Source of the DNA: Monosporascus cannonballus
Lineage: Eukaryota; Ascomycota; Sordariomycetes; Xylariales
NCBI GenBank assembly: GCA_004154925.1
Contig: QJNS01000167.1
Coordinates: forward strand, 108,398 to 172,397
Reading direction: 5' to 3'
DNA: 64,000 nucleotides
Numbering within the stretch: position 1 is the stretch's first letter; each line of letters begins with the position of its first letter. Both the position numbers and the translations under genes were made by a program. Positions 22,785-34,238 of the stretch are shown here, one piece after another. Below the pieces are notes generated by a model. The model was given only the letters and a program-made list of their open reading frames with translations, was not told the DNA's origin and did no database searches.

Positions 22785-23420
22785 ATGTTCGCAGCGTTCC
22801 GAAGTCGTAGACTCCCGCCGGGCTATCAGCTGAAGCCCATTTCTACCCACACACATAATTCACCGACGACTACGGAAAAAGCATCTTCCGGCATCCTAAC
22901 GGCGGCCTACAGACAGCGGGCCCGCAAAGAAGAGATGATCCGGTTAAAAACCTGTCTTTTCTTGGGCGCATTCTTTGCGGCGAAGACGACCTACGTATTT
23001 ATCAATAATATCTTCCCATCCGCAAGAGAACGGTACCAGGTCCAGGCGCGGCTCTGCGAGGAAACCCTCGCGCTGTGGAGTTACGCCGTCAACCTGATAT
23101 GCATCATGCTTTTGTGGAACGAGATCACACGAAGGACTAGCTGCTCCGTCGATCGCAGACAACGGCTGCATTGGTCCCACGGCAGAGCTTTCGGGGTGTG
23201 GGTTCCGGTGATTTTGATACTGATGGCCCTAACGAGTGGGGCGCAAACTGGCATTCTCACGCCGCCTACGTTGGTCATGTTCTACTATTTACTTGCTGAG
23301 CCGAATGCCATGGTTGAGCTGTGGGAAAGCGGGTTCGGGAGAGCGTTGCAGGCCTGTGGAGCCAGAACACTCGGCCTGGGAGCGCTGCTGCATTTTGTCG
23401 TGTGGTACATGATGCAATGA
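22785..23420 (+). CDS. Hypothetical multi-pass membrane protein
   Basis: A single open frame of 211 residues with an ATG start. I do not recognise a family. After a polar N-terminus of about 50 residues there are four or five hydrophobic stretches: about 56-75, 94-111, 135-155, 160-172 and 196-209. Basic residues lie between the second and third. It begins 618 bp after the MFS gene on the same strand, but there is no evidence of co-regulation. The length and continuous hydrophobic pattern favour a real gene, although an unrecognised intron at either end is possible. Confidence 0.6.
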   Translation: MFAAFRSRRLPPGYQLKPISTHTHNSPTTTEKASSGILTAAYRQRARKEEMIRLKTCLFLGAFFAAKTTYVFINNIFPSARERYQVQARLCEETLALWSYAVNLICIMLLWNEITRRTSCSVDRRQRLHWSHGRAFGVWVPVILILMALTSGAQTGILTPPTLVMFYYLLAEPNAMVELWESGFGRALQACGARTLGLGALLHFVVWYMMQ

Positions 23421-24052
23421 GGCTTGTATGCGCATGATGACAAGGAGAGGTTGAGAGAACCCCGTGCGCACCTGTTGGATTGATGAAGGATTAGCAGTGC
23501 TCTCTCGCACCTGATGTATCACCTCTCATTCTGTATGATGCAGCTTCTTACTTATCCGGGTTGCAGTACGACGGAATGGCGCCAACCGAGTGTATTCGAT
23601 ACTTCTGATGCACCATATTCGGTGTAATATATCCAACACTAGTAGTAGTGAACGCGGAATGTTGGCTACTTCTTTCCCGTCACGGGTGAACTGGCCCACT
23701 TCCGTGTTTATCCTTTTTCCTGCGTGCACGCCATGTCCAGCATATGTTCGCGTCGGGCCATGGACAGCTAACTTTAGGCTTCGTGAATTCCTATTCAAGG
23801 TTACAGGCCGAGGGCACTGATTAAGCATCGTACCTGCCTAACACTTTCTGTTTGGCGCAATCTAGCTAGTCTAGTCATCCACACCTAATCAAGGAGAAGG
23901 GGGCAGTCGATATTCTGGCAGCTGACAAATGCATTACCAGCTGCCGGTTGATTTTTCGGACCTGACATCAGACTCTGGCTAAGAGCGTAGCGGCGCAAAA
24001 GAATCAACTGCAACCCTTCTTTTAACAGAGAGATCGCCGCTCTACAAGCATT
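23421..24052. other. Intergenic region
   Basis: No gene recognised; it presumably holds a 3'-UTR and the promoter of the gene at 24053. A 100-codon minus-strand frame (23526-23828) and a shadow on the plus strand have no family features. Confidence 0.45.
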
Positions 24053-25213
24053 ATGGCAACTCCGGATACGACAGAAAACCCTCTCAAGGCCCTTACGGCT
24101 CTCGTAACAACCACCAAAACCCTTATTACCCAATTTGAAGCATTTCTATATGCCATCTCAGTGGACAAAGCGGCTACTATCGATACCCCGCCATCACCAT
24201 CACTATCCGCAAACCCCACCGAGAACATCAATGCCCTCTCGCTTGCCCACGACTCAGCCAGTCTGATCAAGGCGCATACGACTAGACTTTCTCTCCTAAT
24301 CATCAACGAACCCTTCACACCGTCGGCTATCGTTAAAGTTCTCCGTGAGCTAGTGGCCGGGCCCATACCAGGGATCGCCTCCGCCGTGCAGGTCTGCGAT
24401 GCCGAAAAATACACCAAGGTAGCACGCCAGGACCTCGCATGGCGCTGCTATCGCGTACTACACGAGCTGAACGGGCTTGTGGAGACCATCCCGCTCAACG
24501 GGAAGGTACTGCGCGATGACCAGAAGAGGGGCGGCAAGGGCAGCATGGCCGCGACCGGCGTCATCTGGAGTGCATGCGACGACGTGATACTGCTAAAGAA
24601 ACTGGGAATTGGAGGCATGCTGGTCAAGAAGGTGGAGGAGTACAGAGACACACTCAAGGACGTGCTGGAAGAGCTCAAGGAGTGGAGTGAGGAGGTCGAT
24701 GAGGATGAGGCAGACGGCGATGCCGTCACTGGTAACGGGCAGGATGACGACATCGACGACGTCGCGAATCAGATGCAGAACTCTCATATCTCGACGCAGG
24801 ACATGATAGATGATCTCATGAACCCGCAGCACATACCGCGAGACGACCCCAACAAGATCAGGGAACGTCTGGATTCCTGTTTGAAGAGGCTACGCCTCAC
24901 AGCGTTGCTCTACTCTGCCATCGCCAAGCGGCGTCTGAAGGCATTACCTTCACTGCCAGACATGGCGGAGCCGACGGTTGCCCGGCGTCTGGATGAAGTG
25001 GTTCCTATTCTTAAGAGATTGCCGCATCGCTTCGGCGAAGTGGCCTATGCTTTCTACAACATGGATCGGGACTCCATAGATAGGGAGATGGACTCCTGCT
25101 TCTTCGACGCGTTTGCGGCATCTGAGATGCTGATGAAGCCCTGGGAAGGCCAAAGGGACGAGTTCACCGAGTGGGCGGAGAAGTTTCAGGCTAGCATCAA
25201 GAAGCCGGACTGA
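24053..25213 (+). CDS. GCIP/cyclin-D1-binding protein 1-like protein
   Basis: An uninterrupted 386-residue frame with an ATG start. The protein is almost entirely alpha-helical. It has an N-terminal helical bundle to about residue 190, an acidic linker rich in Asp and Glu (about 205-235, EEVDEDEADGDAV) and a second helical half ending FTEWAEKFQASIKK. This arrangement fits the Grap2/cyclin-D-interacting (GCIP, CCNDBP1) family, whose animal member binds cyclin D1 and Grap2; the fungal role is unknown. There is no signal peptide or membrane segment. The gene converges on the GH71 gene with only 161 bp between stop codons. Confidence 0.75.
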   Translation: MATPDTTENPLKALTALVTTTKTLITQFEAFLYAISVDKAATIDTPPSPSLSANPTENINALSLAHDSASLIKAHTTRLSLLIINEPFTPSAIVKVLRELVAGPIPGIASAVQVCDAEKYTKVARQDLAWRCYRVLHELNGLVETIPLNGKVLRDDQKRGGKGSMAATGVIWSACDDVILLKKLGIGGMLVKKVEEYRDTLKDVLEELKEWSEEVDEDEADGDAVTGNGQDDDIDDVANQMQNSHISTQDMIDDLMNPQHIPRDDPNKIRERLDSCLKRLRLTALLYSAIAKRRLKALPSLPDMAEPTVARRLDEVVPILKRLPHRFGEVAYAFYNMDRDSIDREMDSCFFDAFAASEMLMKPWEGQRDEFTEWAEKFQASIKKPD

Positions 25214-25230
25214 TAGCACATCATCACAAG

Positions 25231-25250
25231 TTTTTTTTAAAAAAAAAAAA
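25231..25250. terminator. T8A12 tract between convergent genes
   Basis: Eight T then twelve A lie 18 bp after the plus-strand stop and about 125 bp past the minus-strand stop. The tract is A/T-rich on both strands and could help 3'-end formation or transcription stop in both directions. This is positional inference; no canonical AATAAA is adjacent. Confidence 0.3.
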
Positions 25251-25374
25251 GTGGCACACTGTGTGTATATATATCGCTCGTCAAGGTATATACAACCCAT
25301 TGAGAGCAAGGCGTGCACAGATAGCATCAACGTGCGACGATCCTTATTTGTCTCACGAGGAGTTGCGAGTGTAT

Positions 25375-27026
25375 TTACACCTGGATGGCAACGGCGTTGA
25401 AATTGACCTACTCGAACATTAGCAACCGGATTTGTTCACCTGTGGGATCCCAGGGGATCGGTAAACACTTACACGACCCGCCGCTGGGCAGGAGTTCGTG
25501 ATCTGGGGACCGGTAGTCGACCTGCCACCCGCCGAGACCGTGACGGGACCAGTCCTGCCGTTGAACGGGACCTCGTAGTAGTAGGCGGAACCGAACGAGT
25601 CGATAGGGCCGACGGTCGAACTGGCGCCACCGATGCTGACCGTGATGTCCCTGCGCGAATTCGACAGCGCGATGATGGAGACGACATCTTGCGTCCCAAG
25701 AGTCGCGGATTGGGTGCCGCCCTGGCCCCAGACGGTGCCTGTTGCCGGGCATTGTTAGTCAGTCCCCACATCGGACCGGACGACACACGCAGAGCCAGGG
25801 TCGATGTTACTTACCACCGTCGCTGCAGACATTCTTTGGGGTGGTGCGGTACCAGGCCACCGCTCCCTCGGCTGGCAGGGGTACATTGGCGGTACCCGCC
25901 TTGTAGGCCGAGATGAAGTACGGCAGCACGAACTGGAAAGCCTTGTGGTTGAAGCCATTCACGTAGATATCGGCGCCGGGGTAGATCTGGGCCGGCGTCG
26001 GCTCGTTGATATAGCTGGACTCACCGTAGTCGTTCCCTTGGGCACGTGGGTTAGCTGCGATCATCTACGCGCCGCTTTGGTGCTAGGTGAGCCTTCTACA
26101 TACAGGTGATGATCTGGACGTAGTTGGGCAGGACCTCGAGGACCTGCTTCCAGCGGTCGAACCACAGGGAGTCGCTGGAGGAGTACCAGTTCTTGGACCA
26201 ACCGTCACCACCTGGAATGTTGTTAGACTAGCATAGGTCGTACGGGGTCGTGTCACGGCTTACGGATATTGGTATAGAAGTATGGGCTGACGCCCATCAT
26301 GTACGACTCGCCGCCGAGGACCTGCTGGTATTGCCTGTCTGCGTCGGTCGTGATTTGATCGGAATTCGCATTAGGCCAAGCTCCCCAATTGACTGAATGG
26401 TTCGATCAGCACTGTCCGGCAGAGTGAGGATGCAAAGTTCAGCATTACTCACAGGCACCATCAATGATGTTGAGTCTCCCGGCGACACCCTGCGGGCCCA
26501 GCGAGGACCAGTCCGGGATCAGGTAAATCCCGCCGGTCGCGGCGCGCACCTGGGCCCAGTTGCCGGCCCAGTCGGGGCCCTCGAATGTGGAGACGACGGG
26601 GAGACCGTTAATCTTGAACTGGGCGGGGCTGTTGCGGAACTGGTTGACGCGCGCGACGACCTGGTCGGGGGACCACGAGCTCGCGGCCTGGTCGAACGAG
26701 ATGAACACCTTGAAACCCGGTACCGACGCGGCCGCCTCGTACGCCAGCGGCAGCTGCACGTCGTTGTACGTGTCCTGCGCGCCCGCGTTCAGCGCGAACC
26801 CGTCGATGCCCGCGGCCCGCGCCTCCGCCACGTCCGCGCGCCACTTCTCCACCGTCTGCCCGCTCGTTACGCCCACCATGTAGTGCGCGAAGACGAGCCG
26901 CTGGCCGTCCTGCCGCGCGTCTACCGTCGATGACGCCGGCGCCGAGGTCGCCTGCCGGGCCATGAGGCCTGCGGCCAGGAGGATTTTGGACAGGGTCAAA
27001 AACATCTTCTGTTGTGGCGTCCACAT
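25375..27026 (-). CDS. Secreted GH71 alpha-1,3-glucanase (mutanase), six exons
   Basis: Exons in transcript order are 27026-26453, 26392-26264, 26211-26104, 26036-25815, 25738-25473 and 25407-25375. All junctions are GT-AG, introns are 52-76 bp, and the protein has 443 residues. A signal peptide covers the first ~25 residues, with cleavage near ATSA-PA; a second in-frame ATG at 27005 would also give a good one. Family landmarks in order are LVFAHYMVG, GIDGFALN, VFISFDQAA, IPDWSSLGP, MGVSPYFYTN, WFDRWKQVL and NDYGES, ending VNFNAVAIQV. GH71 enzymes hydrolyse alpha-1,3-glucan in fungal cell walls, acting in wall remodelling, ascus or septum lysis, or mycoparasitism. The catalytic domain has no added carbohydrate-binding module. 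Confidence 0.92.
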
Positions 27027-27100
27027 TCAAAAGGGCTGGAGTCCTTGATGTGGGGGATTAGATGGAGCAGTAGAGAAGATGATCGGTTGTCTGGGTCCCC

Positions 27101-27106
27101 TTTATA
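27101..27106 (-). promoter_or_regulatory. TATA box of GH71 gene
   Basis: On the minus strand this reads TATAAA, 75 bp upstream of the ATG at 27026, a usual distance for a TATA box in a filamentous fungus. Confidence 0.4.
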
Positions 27107-30100
27107 TCATATCAGCCTCCGGCAGGATGGCGAGAGCTGTCGATGACTAGGTGTCGCGAGACATTGTGGTAGCTATGTTGAGCATAGAGCCACACGATCC
27201 CTGCACGATCCTTCCGCCGTCGAGGGGAGTCTCGAGGCTGGCGCCATTCCGTGCTAAATATAGGCACGCCTACCGAGCTCCAACCCTGAATAGGCCCGAA
27301 ATGGCAGGTATACTTGGGAGGAAAATAAGAAAAACTGATACCGCCCCACATTTTGTTCAGCTTCATTATTCCGCCCTACAGCCGGTCTACTTCCGAACAT
27401 CATGACGGGCTCCGAAGACTAACTAATGTAGGCTACTACACGTTATACCGTAACGTTACGTATCATTCAAATAGTTGGGTTTCGTTACTTATTAACTATT
27501 AAGAAATAAAGATACAGAGCGGCGGACTGGTGACATCAGCATGCTAACTGCGCGCGGTACGGGCGGAGATGGGAGCTGCATAAGCCGCTCCTCGTCGACA
27601 AGCTATCCAGTTCCAAAGCCGAGCTTGGCTCGGTCGAAGCGGCCCCCCGAGCCCCGTGGAACCTTATCCTATCCTGGGAGGCGATTAGTGAGGACTCTAG
27701 TACAAGACTCCGCTGGAATATTACTAAAATAGGATCCTCAATTCCAATTGTCAATTCCCATGTCACTAGTATGAAACGGCTTGCACCGCGTAAGCCGTGA
27801 GTGGTCTAATCTCGAATTGTTCGCGTGCTTTTACGCCTCCTGTCGGATCCTGTAGTGCCGAAAAAATGCGAGACCCCACACCATGGCGGGACACTATCAG
27901 ATCTCATACCTCTAATTTTCACTCTGTATTCATAGGCCGCGTTTCTCTAAAAAAGGAAATAAGTGCGCATAGCTCGGCACCTTTGACTATCTCAAAAACA
28001 ATTGCTACATAAGCAGGAGAGGTATGGAAGATATGGACAAGGGAAATCTGGAGAGATAGAAAAGGGGAGCTTGTGGTTAGGAGAGGAGTCGTGGGACACG
28101 TTCAAGCCTAGGGAGCACATACCCCTTCCGGCCTCAACCGTCTCTCGGAGCGTCTCCCTAGAACTTTCTCAGCACCGCTCTCAGGGTTTTAACTGGGATG
28201 TCGACCACGAGAGTTACCGTCATGGCGGCCCTCGGTTAGGAAGCTATGTACTCCCAGGGCTTCTTACGGTATTCGGTCCGTGTAATTACTCCTTGGCCAT
28301 ATGGTCGCATGGCAAGACTCCCTTCTCCATATGATCAAATGGGCTGGTAAGAAGACCATCCGGCCTGTGAGTCGAATGTGAACTTTAATCACTTGTACAA
28401 TCCACGGCCGTAGACGTAACATGCACGAACGATGCGGAAGGAGAGTCACCACTAAAATCGCCCATAAAACCGGTGTCTGAAGCCAGCGATGTCCGGGGAA
28501 CATGGTGCCACCCTTTGGAAACGTGCCGGATGGGCTGCAAATTATAGTTTTTATAGTAAGGGACCTGAAGAGAGACGGTGACGCGTCTCGAGGCGTCCAT
28601 TAGCGGGGGGCGCGACCCCAGAGGACGGCATGTTGTTATTAGGGATCAAAAAAACCATGCTCAAGAGTAGATAGCTCAATTGTTCTAGTTGCGGGGAATC
28701 CCGTTCATTTGAATACCTCACTTATCTCATTCAACTTAACTGCCATCGCTGAATAAGGGCCATTATGGGACAATGGTGCACGCGCGGAAGATTATTCAAT
28801 ATGACATATATCTCTTAAGGATGTTTCTGGGATTACCACCTCCACCTTGTCGTAATGCAACCATAAATAGCTAAATGAGCTCACCAACAACGGTTCGGTC
28901 GCCCACCTTTTGGAGCCCAACACGCCTCCCTGCCACCGGTGCGTTTCGTTGGAATAAAAGTTAGAATTAGGGTAACTAAATGATTCCTACCGTTGTGTCT
29001 ATATTTAGTCCCCCGCCGACTCATGGTGATTTCTTCCCTTATTTTGAAGACTTTTCAATCCGTCTTACAATATTTCGAATTAAAGAAGAAATTGGGAAGG
29101 TTGATACGGTATACTCGCCCCCCCCGGGGCGTTTCTTCTAAGCTACTCCTTTACCCCCGATCAAAGCCGTAACTTCTCGCTCTGGGTTCGCCACGTGGCC
29201 GCATCAAAGACTTCGGAAAAGGTACCAGGTTGCCCCTCCCTCCGTGGATATTATTGAGCCGAACGATAAATGCGTTAATATTTCACAATATCAAGAATCA
29301 AGCACGGGCCGGCATCATCTCAGTGGGAGAGCATTGCGATCTGTCACCTTGCTGGCAGCGGTTGGGGGCCTCGCTTTGTCATGCCCAAGTGTACCAATAT
29401 GTGCATGACAGGCACTGGCTTGCTCTACATGTCAAAGACACGCTGAATAGCCGTTGGATTTATACTGAGTGGCCAGCCTTGAGCTCGAGAGAACTGCCAT
29501 CTATATATATATATACAGAAGTGGAGTGGGTCGTATACCCCTTTACTCTAACCCGACATACACCAGCTTCGGAGTGTAGTGCCGTAACCTTCATCCTCAA
29601 TGATAGCACTAAGGTTGACGGCTTGCTTGGCGAGTACAGTCACCCTCTCTCTAGTGTCGATCTAACTTGGACATGATGTTTTACCCTGGGTAGGCTGTTC
29701 TTAGAGACTTTAATTTGCATTGCTATCGTCCTCTATAACTCGTATCTGGAATAGAAACATCGACGTCCGGCGAAAGTTTACTGGGGGAAGACATTTCCGT
29801 AAAGAGAATTGCCGCCAAAGTTAGCGGAAGCTTCTTGTAGAGAGTACGGCCTGAGGTCACTTTCAATGCTTTTTTGGAGAATTGTGCCCGTTGAAAGGCA
29901 CGGAAAGGTATAACTGTCCAAACAGCCCTTCATGCATTCTAACCCGAAGTGAGGTGGTCTCCAGAGAGAGTGTGAACCTACAGCAGAAATGGCAGTGACT
30001 GTGAACCTTACCTCTAGTAGCACCCCATAGTGTCACGGCAGCAGCCTATTACAGAGACGTTGAAGAGTGGAGGCTGACGAGGATCTTGCAACAAGGGTTA

Positions 30101-31521
30101 ACAAATACGAATTAACGGCAAAAGGGAAAGGGTTAAGACAGTCCCCAATCACACCAGGCGCAAGAGCCAGCTTTACCAGGCAAGGCAGATCCCAGAGTTC
30201 AAGGGCTCGATTAAGTGCGCCTGTCGCCCTAAGAGTTGATAAGGGTTGCTGCCGCAATAGCGCGAGAATAAGATATAGGGGCGAATGAATAGAATATCAA
30301 TTAAGTAGGACAAAAGGTTATGTGCCTGGGGCCCCGGGCTGAGGTGGAATCAACTAGTCACCACTTGACGTTAAACATATTCGAAACTAGTACGGTTAGA
30401 GTAACGCCGGAGAGAGCATGACATTGACACCCACTGCGGCAGTTGCCCTTCGTTCACTCTGTTCCACCATAGGATTATAGGCCTTGAAGCCTTAAGTGGC
30501 TGCGTAGTATTGGTTCTATTGAAGGGGGACGAGTGGCTTAGCCTCCATATGCATGAGATGATTAATCGGTCGCTGCCACCGAAGAGCCCGAGGTCAGCTC
30601 GTCGAGCAAAGGCTGGGAGATGTGCCAGAGCGGATCGCTGCTTAGCAGCTTTATTGTTACTAATATTCGGAAGTTCCCACCGTCAAAATCCACCACTTCC
30701 CCGGCTGCGTCCCACATTGATCGCCGAATCCGGACGGAGCCAACGCCTCAACTTTAGGCCAAGTAAAGCCAGGGACGTCATGTTTCTAGTAGGCTCGTAT
30801 AGTTAGCACAAGCTCCCCATGTTTACTACACCTAGACATCCGCCGGAGCGCACTAAGCCGTCCCTGCAATTAGCTACGTATGTCACATGAACATGCTTAG
30901 CAGTATGTTAACGGCATTCGGCTGAAGTTGGGTCTCCCGTTTTCCTGAATTTCAATGCCAAACTCACGTCGATGTATATTGGCCCATGCTACTCTGTGGA
31001 TGTCGGCTCTACATTCAATATGATTCCCGTGCTGCCTGCCAATTTAGTCACGCTGTACCGGCAATAATACGATGAGTTCTATCAGCTAGGGCACTGCTTT
31101 TTCTTAAGTCTAGAGTGACCATAGGTGATCTAGCTTCCATTCATCATGCAAATAACCAACAATTATCTTGTAAACGAGATGAAGCTGCGGCTGCTTTTTA
31201 GGATAACCACTGGTGTGCAGTTTAACGGCTCGCCGCGATAGTAGCTGGAGGACTAGTATTTTAGCGTCTTCACGCCATGATTCCGTGTTTCCATTTTCGT
31301 ACAACATATCCATTTCGGACGAACCAGGAGCGGCGCCAGCAGAGAACCCCTGCTTTCCCCACGTATTGCATGATTCCACCAATTGTCTGGAGCCGTCACT
31401 CGCCGGACCCTGACGTCGAAGGTGCTTCTAGAAACCGGGGGTGTGCTGGTCGCCGCTGTCGGAACCTCGACGGTATTCAAGGGGGAGCTAGCTGGTTAGC
31501 TACGGGACAATCTACTCCGAA

Positions 31522-31528
31522 TATAAGA
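31522..31528 (+). promoter_or_regulatory. TATA box of PL4 lyase gene
   Basis: TATAAGA lies about 60 bp before the ATG at 31586. Two SYGGRG words (31387-31392 and 31435-31440), the CreA/Cre1 consensus, occur within 200 bp. Such words are frequent by chance, but carbon-catabolite control would be expected for a pectin-degrading enzyme. Confidence 0.35.
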
Positions 31529-31585
31529 CTCCAAGAAGTCTCCCAATCTTGGTAGTCAGAAGCTGTCAACCAGCCGTCAGCCAAG

Positions 31586-33258
31586 ATGATACTTCAAGCG
31601 TGGTTCTTGTCTATTATTGTCTTCACTTCTTCAGTACTGGCTGCTTTCGGCTTTACTAAATCCGGAAACAACTATGTCATCGATGCCGGTTCGAGCAGCC
31701 CTCTGGTCTTCACTGTAAATGAAAAAAGCTGCGACATCACCTCGATCAGGTACCGCGGAAAGGAGCTTCAAGATGGCGCCAAGGGCACTCACCTTTCTTC
31801 CGGTCTGGGCTCGGCCAATGTAAACGTTGAGAATGTCTCAGGTGAGATGAGGGCCTTGCGGGAATTACTTCAAATATCGACACGGTCTAACACCTTTCAG
31901 GCTCTTCCAAATATGTCAAGGTCACCTGCACTACATCGACCCTCACCCATTACATGGTCGTCAAGCAAGGAGACAGCACAATCTACATGGCGACTCATAT
32001 CACCGCCGAACCTTCGATTGGCGAGTTACGTTTCGTCGCCCGTCTTAAGTCATCCGTGTTGCCGAATGAGCACCCGTTCGGTGCAGTATCTACAACTTCC
32101 GGAAGCAGTTCGACGGTAGAAGGGTCAGATGTGTTTGTAGTCAACGGCCAAACTCGGTCAAAGTTCTACTCAAGCACCCGGTTCATAGACAGGGACGCCT
32201 CGTGCGTCTACGGTGGCTCTGGCTTGGACCTAATTCATGCTTGCACGCTGGTATCGAACTTCGAATCATCGTCCGGTGGTCCTTTCTTCCGGGACATCGA
32301 GACCAACAATGCGGGTGCCGCAACGAACCTTTACTTCTACATGAATAGTGGCCATGTGCAGACGGAAGCTTTCCGCACGAACGTGTTGCACGGCCCTTAT
32401 ATGATGACGTTCTCGAGGTCAGGCATCCCAACTACCAAGATGTATGATACTTCATTTTTTTCAGAACTCGGCATCAAGGGCTACGTACCTACATCTGAAC
32501 GTGGCTACGTAAAGGGGACCGCTTCCGGAGTCCCTGGGAATTACCAGGCCGTCGTTCACTGGTACAACTCCGAGGCCCAGTACTGGACCGTTGCATCTTC
32601 CAGCGGCTCCTTCCAGTCACCCGCCATGAAGCCGGGCACCTACACTCAAGTCCTGTATCAGACCGAGTACAAGGTCGCTACTGTGACTGGCGTCAAAGTC
32701 AGTAAAGGTTCGACGACGACGGAAAACATCGCCAGCACGGAGAAATCACGAAGCACCCTATGGCAGATCGGAGACTATGATGGCCAGCCTACCGGCTTCC
32801 TCAACGCCGACAAGTTTCTCCGAATGCACCCTTCCGATACGCGCATGAGCAAATGGGGCCCTGTGACATACACCGTCGGCAGCTCAAGAAACAGCCAGTT
32901 CCCCATGGCTATCTTCAAGTCGGCCAATAACCCCGTGACCATCAAGTTCGACCTCAAGTCGGCTCCCGGGGCCGCGACTCTGCGTATAGCCACCACGCTC
33001 TCCTTCGCCGGCGCCCGCCCGCAAGCGAAGGTGAACTCGTGGAACGGACCAACTCCCTCCGCGCCCAACAAGATCGATAGTCGTGGCGTTACCCGAGGCG
33101 CGTACCGGGGCTACGGCGAGGTTTACGACGTCAAGATCCCGGCTGGCGTATTGGTTGCTGGTTCCAACGCTATTACCATCAGCGCTATGTCTGGCAGCAG
33201 CGGCAGTACTTATCTCAGCCCCAATTTCATCTTCGATGCCGTCGAGCTCTTCACTTAA
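31586..33258 (+). CDS. Secreted rhamnogalacturonan lyase, PL4, two exons
   Basis: Exons 31586-31841 and 31901-33258, split by a 59-bp intron with a CTAAC branch point, encode 537 residues. The signal peptide is [19 protein letters not shown], with the mature protein starting AFGFTKSG. Three domains follow as in PL4: an N-terminal beta-sandwich catalytic domain to about residue 290 (landmarks [34 protein letters not shown]), a fibronectin-like domain ([20 protein letters not shown]), and a C-terminal carbohydrate-binding-like domain ([18 protein letters not shown] through NFIFDAVEL). The enzyme cleaves the rhamnose-galacturonate backbone of pectin by beta-elimination outside the cell. Length and domain order are normal, and the gene looks intact. 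Confidence 0.94.
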
Positions 33259-33930
33259 GAAATCGCTTTCTTAAGGCGGAATATTGGTGATTTTAGAAGT
33301 ATTAAAGTTGGGAGACATGACTGTATATATTAGTAGGGCTTCTGAAGAGACTATCGCCTAATTATACTATCAGTTACTATTGTTCTTGTACGCTGATTGA
33401 ATGCCGATGGCTACTGTGACTATCCATCTGTTATCGCGCTATGTGATGACCTTGTTTCTTTCATGCGTTTCCGCTTCATATCGCGGTGCTTGTGTCACTC
33501 TGTCTGTTATGCTCTTAACACGCGTTATCCGTAAACTGTTGAACCTAGCAACGCCATGGCTTAGTTAGCTAACAGCCTAGTGGAAATTGCTTCAGTCACT
33601 CCGGTACCTTTATCTCTTGGCTACCACTGTTTTTCTGTGTATTTAAAGATACTTAGCTACTCTCACCTTCTATCTAGGACCTTCTAGAGGTCGACAACCT
33701 GTTAATACACCTTCTTCAGTCATATATGCTTCTGTGTGTGATGCAGGGTCTCACATAAACCGTAGGTCATAGCAGTTCAACCAAGACGCCAACCAACCCA
33801 TTCAATGGGTAAGGTTCAGCGTAAAGCATAGAGAGACAAAGAGGTGTAGCCCACTAAGACCACGTAATAGTCTGTGGTATTATCGTCATGATTGCGTCTG
33901 GGCAAAGAATACTCTTAGTCTATTATGTGC
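33259..33930. other. Intergenic region before solo LTR
   Basis: Contains the PL4 3'-UTR. No gene is recognised before the solo LTR that starts at 33931. Confidence 0.5.
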
Positions 33931-34117
33931 TGTCGTGGAATAGGGGTATCTATGTTAGTCATCAAGCTCCCAGCACCCCGGAAAAACCTTATTCCGGCGC
34001 GCCTATAATATATAAACAGCTTTTTAGCTACCGTTCCCTAAAGCTTAATTCTAACAAGATAATTATTACTTTTTACACTCTATGTTACCTTATCTACCGA
34101 TCAGCTTAACTGTGACA
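33931..34117 (+). mobile_element. Solo LTR, family copy 3, TSD tgtgc
   Basis: A 187-bp copy starting TGTCGTGG and ending CTGTGACA, flanked by tgtgc at 33926-33930 and 34118-34122. It lies 121 bp beyond the stop codon of the minus-strand MFS gene, probably in or next to its 3'-UTR. Confidence 0.87.
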
Positions 34118-34238
34118 TGTGCACAGTCTAATTTACCGCGTATCCGTCTCGTTCGTCCGGCTATAATTCTAGGATCGAAACGCTCCAAAGGACCTGGGAC
34201 GAGAACTTCGCTGTCTCCATTGCCCTTGACTAGCCCAT

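Larger units (their letters stand above)
27027..31585. other. Long gene-poor region
   Basis: About 4.5 kb without a recognisable gene. The longest frame (29230-29676, 148 codons) begins only at TTG and matches nothing. Others are 60-110 codons and overlap on both strands. A short (AT) run lies near 29505. The last 200 bases are the promoter of the PL4 gene. I saw no element ends or residual transposase/RT motifs here. Confidence 0.45.

Noticed and set aside
29230..29676. 148-codon frame in the gene-poor region
   Set aside because: Starts at TTG, no promoter or family features, and lies in a stretch full of overlapping random frames.
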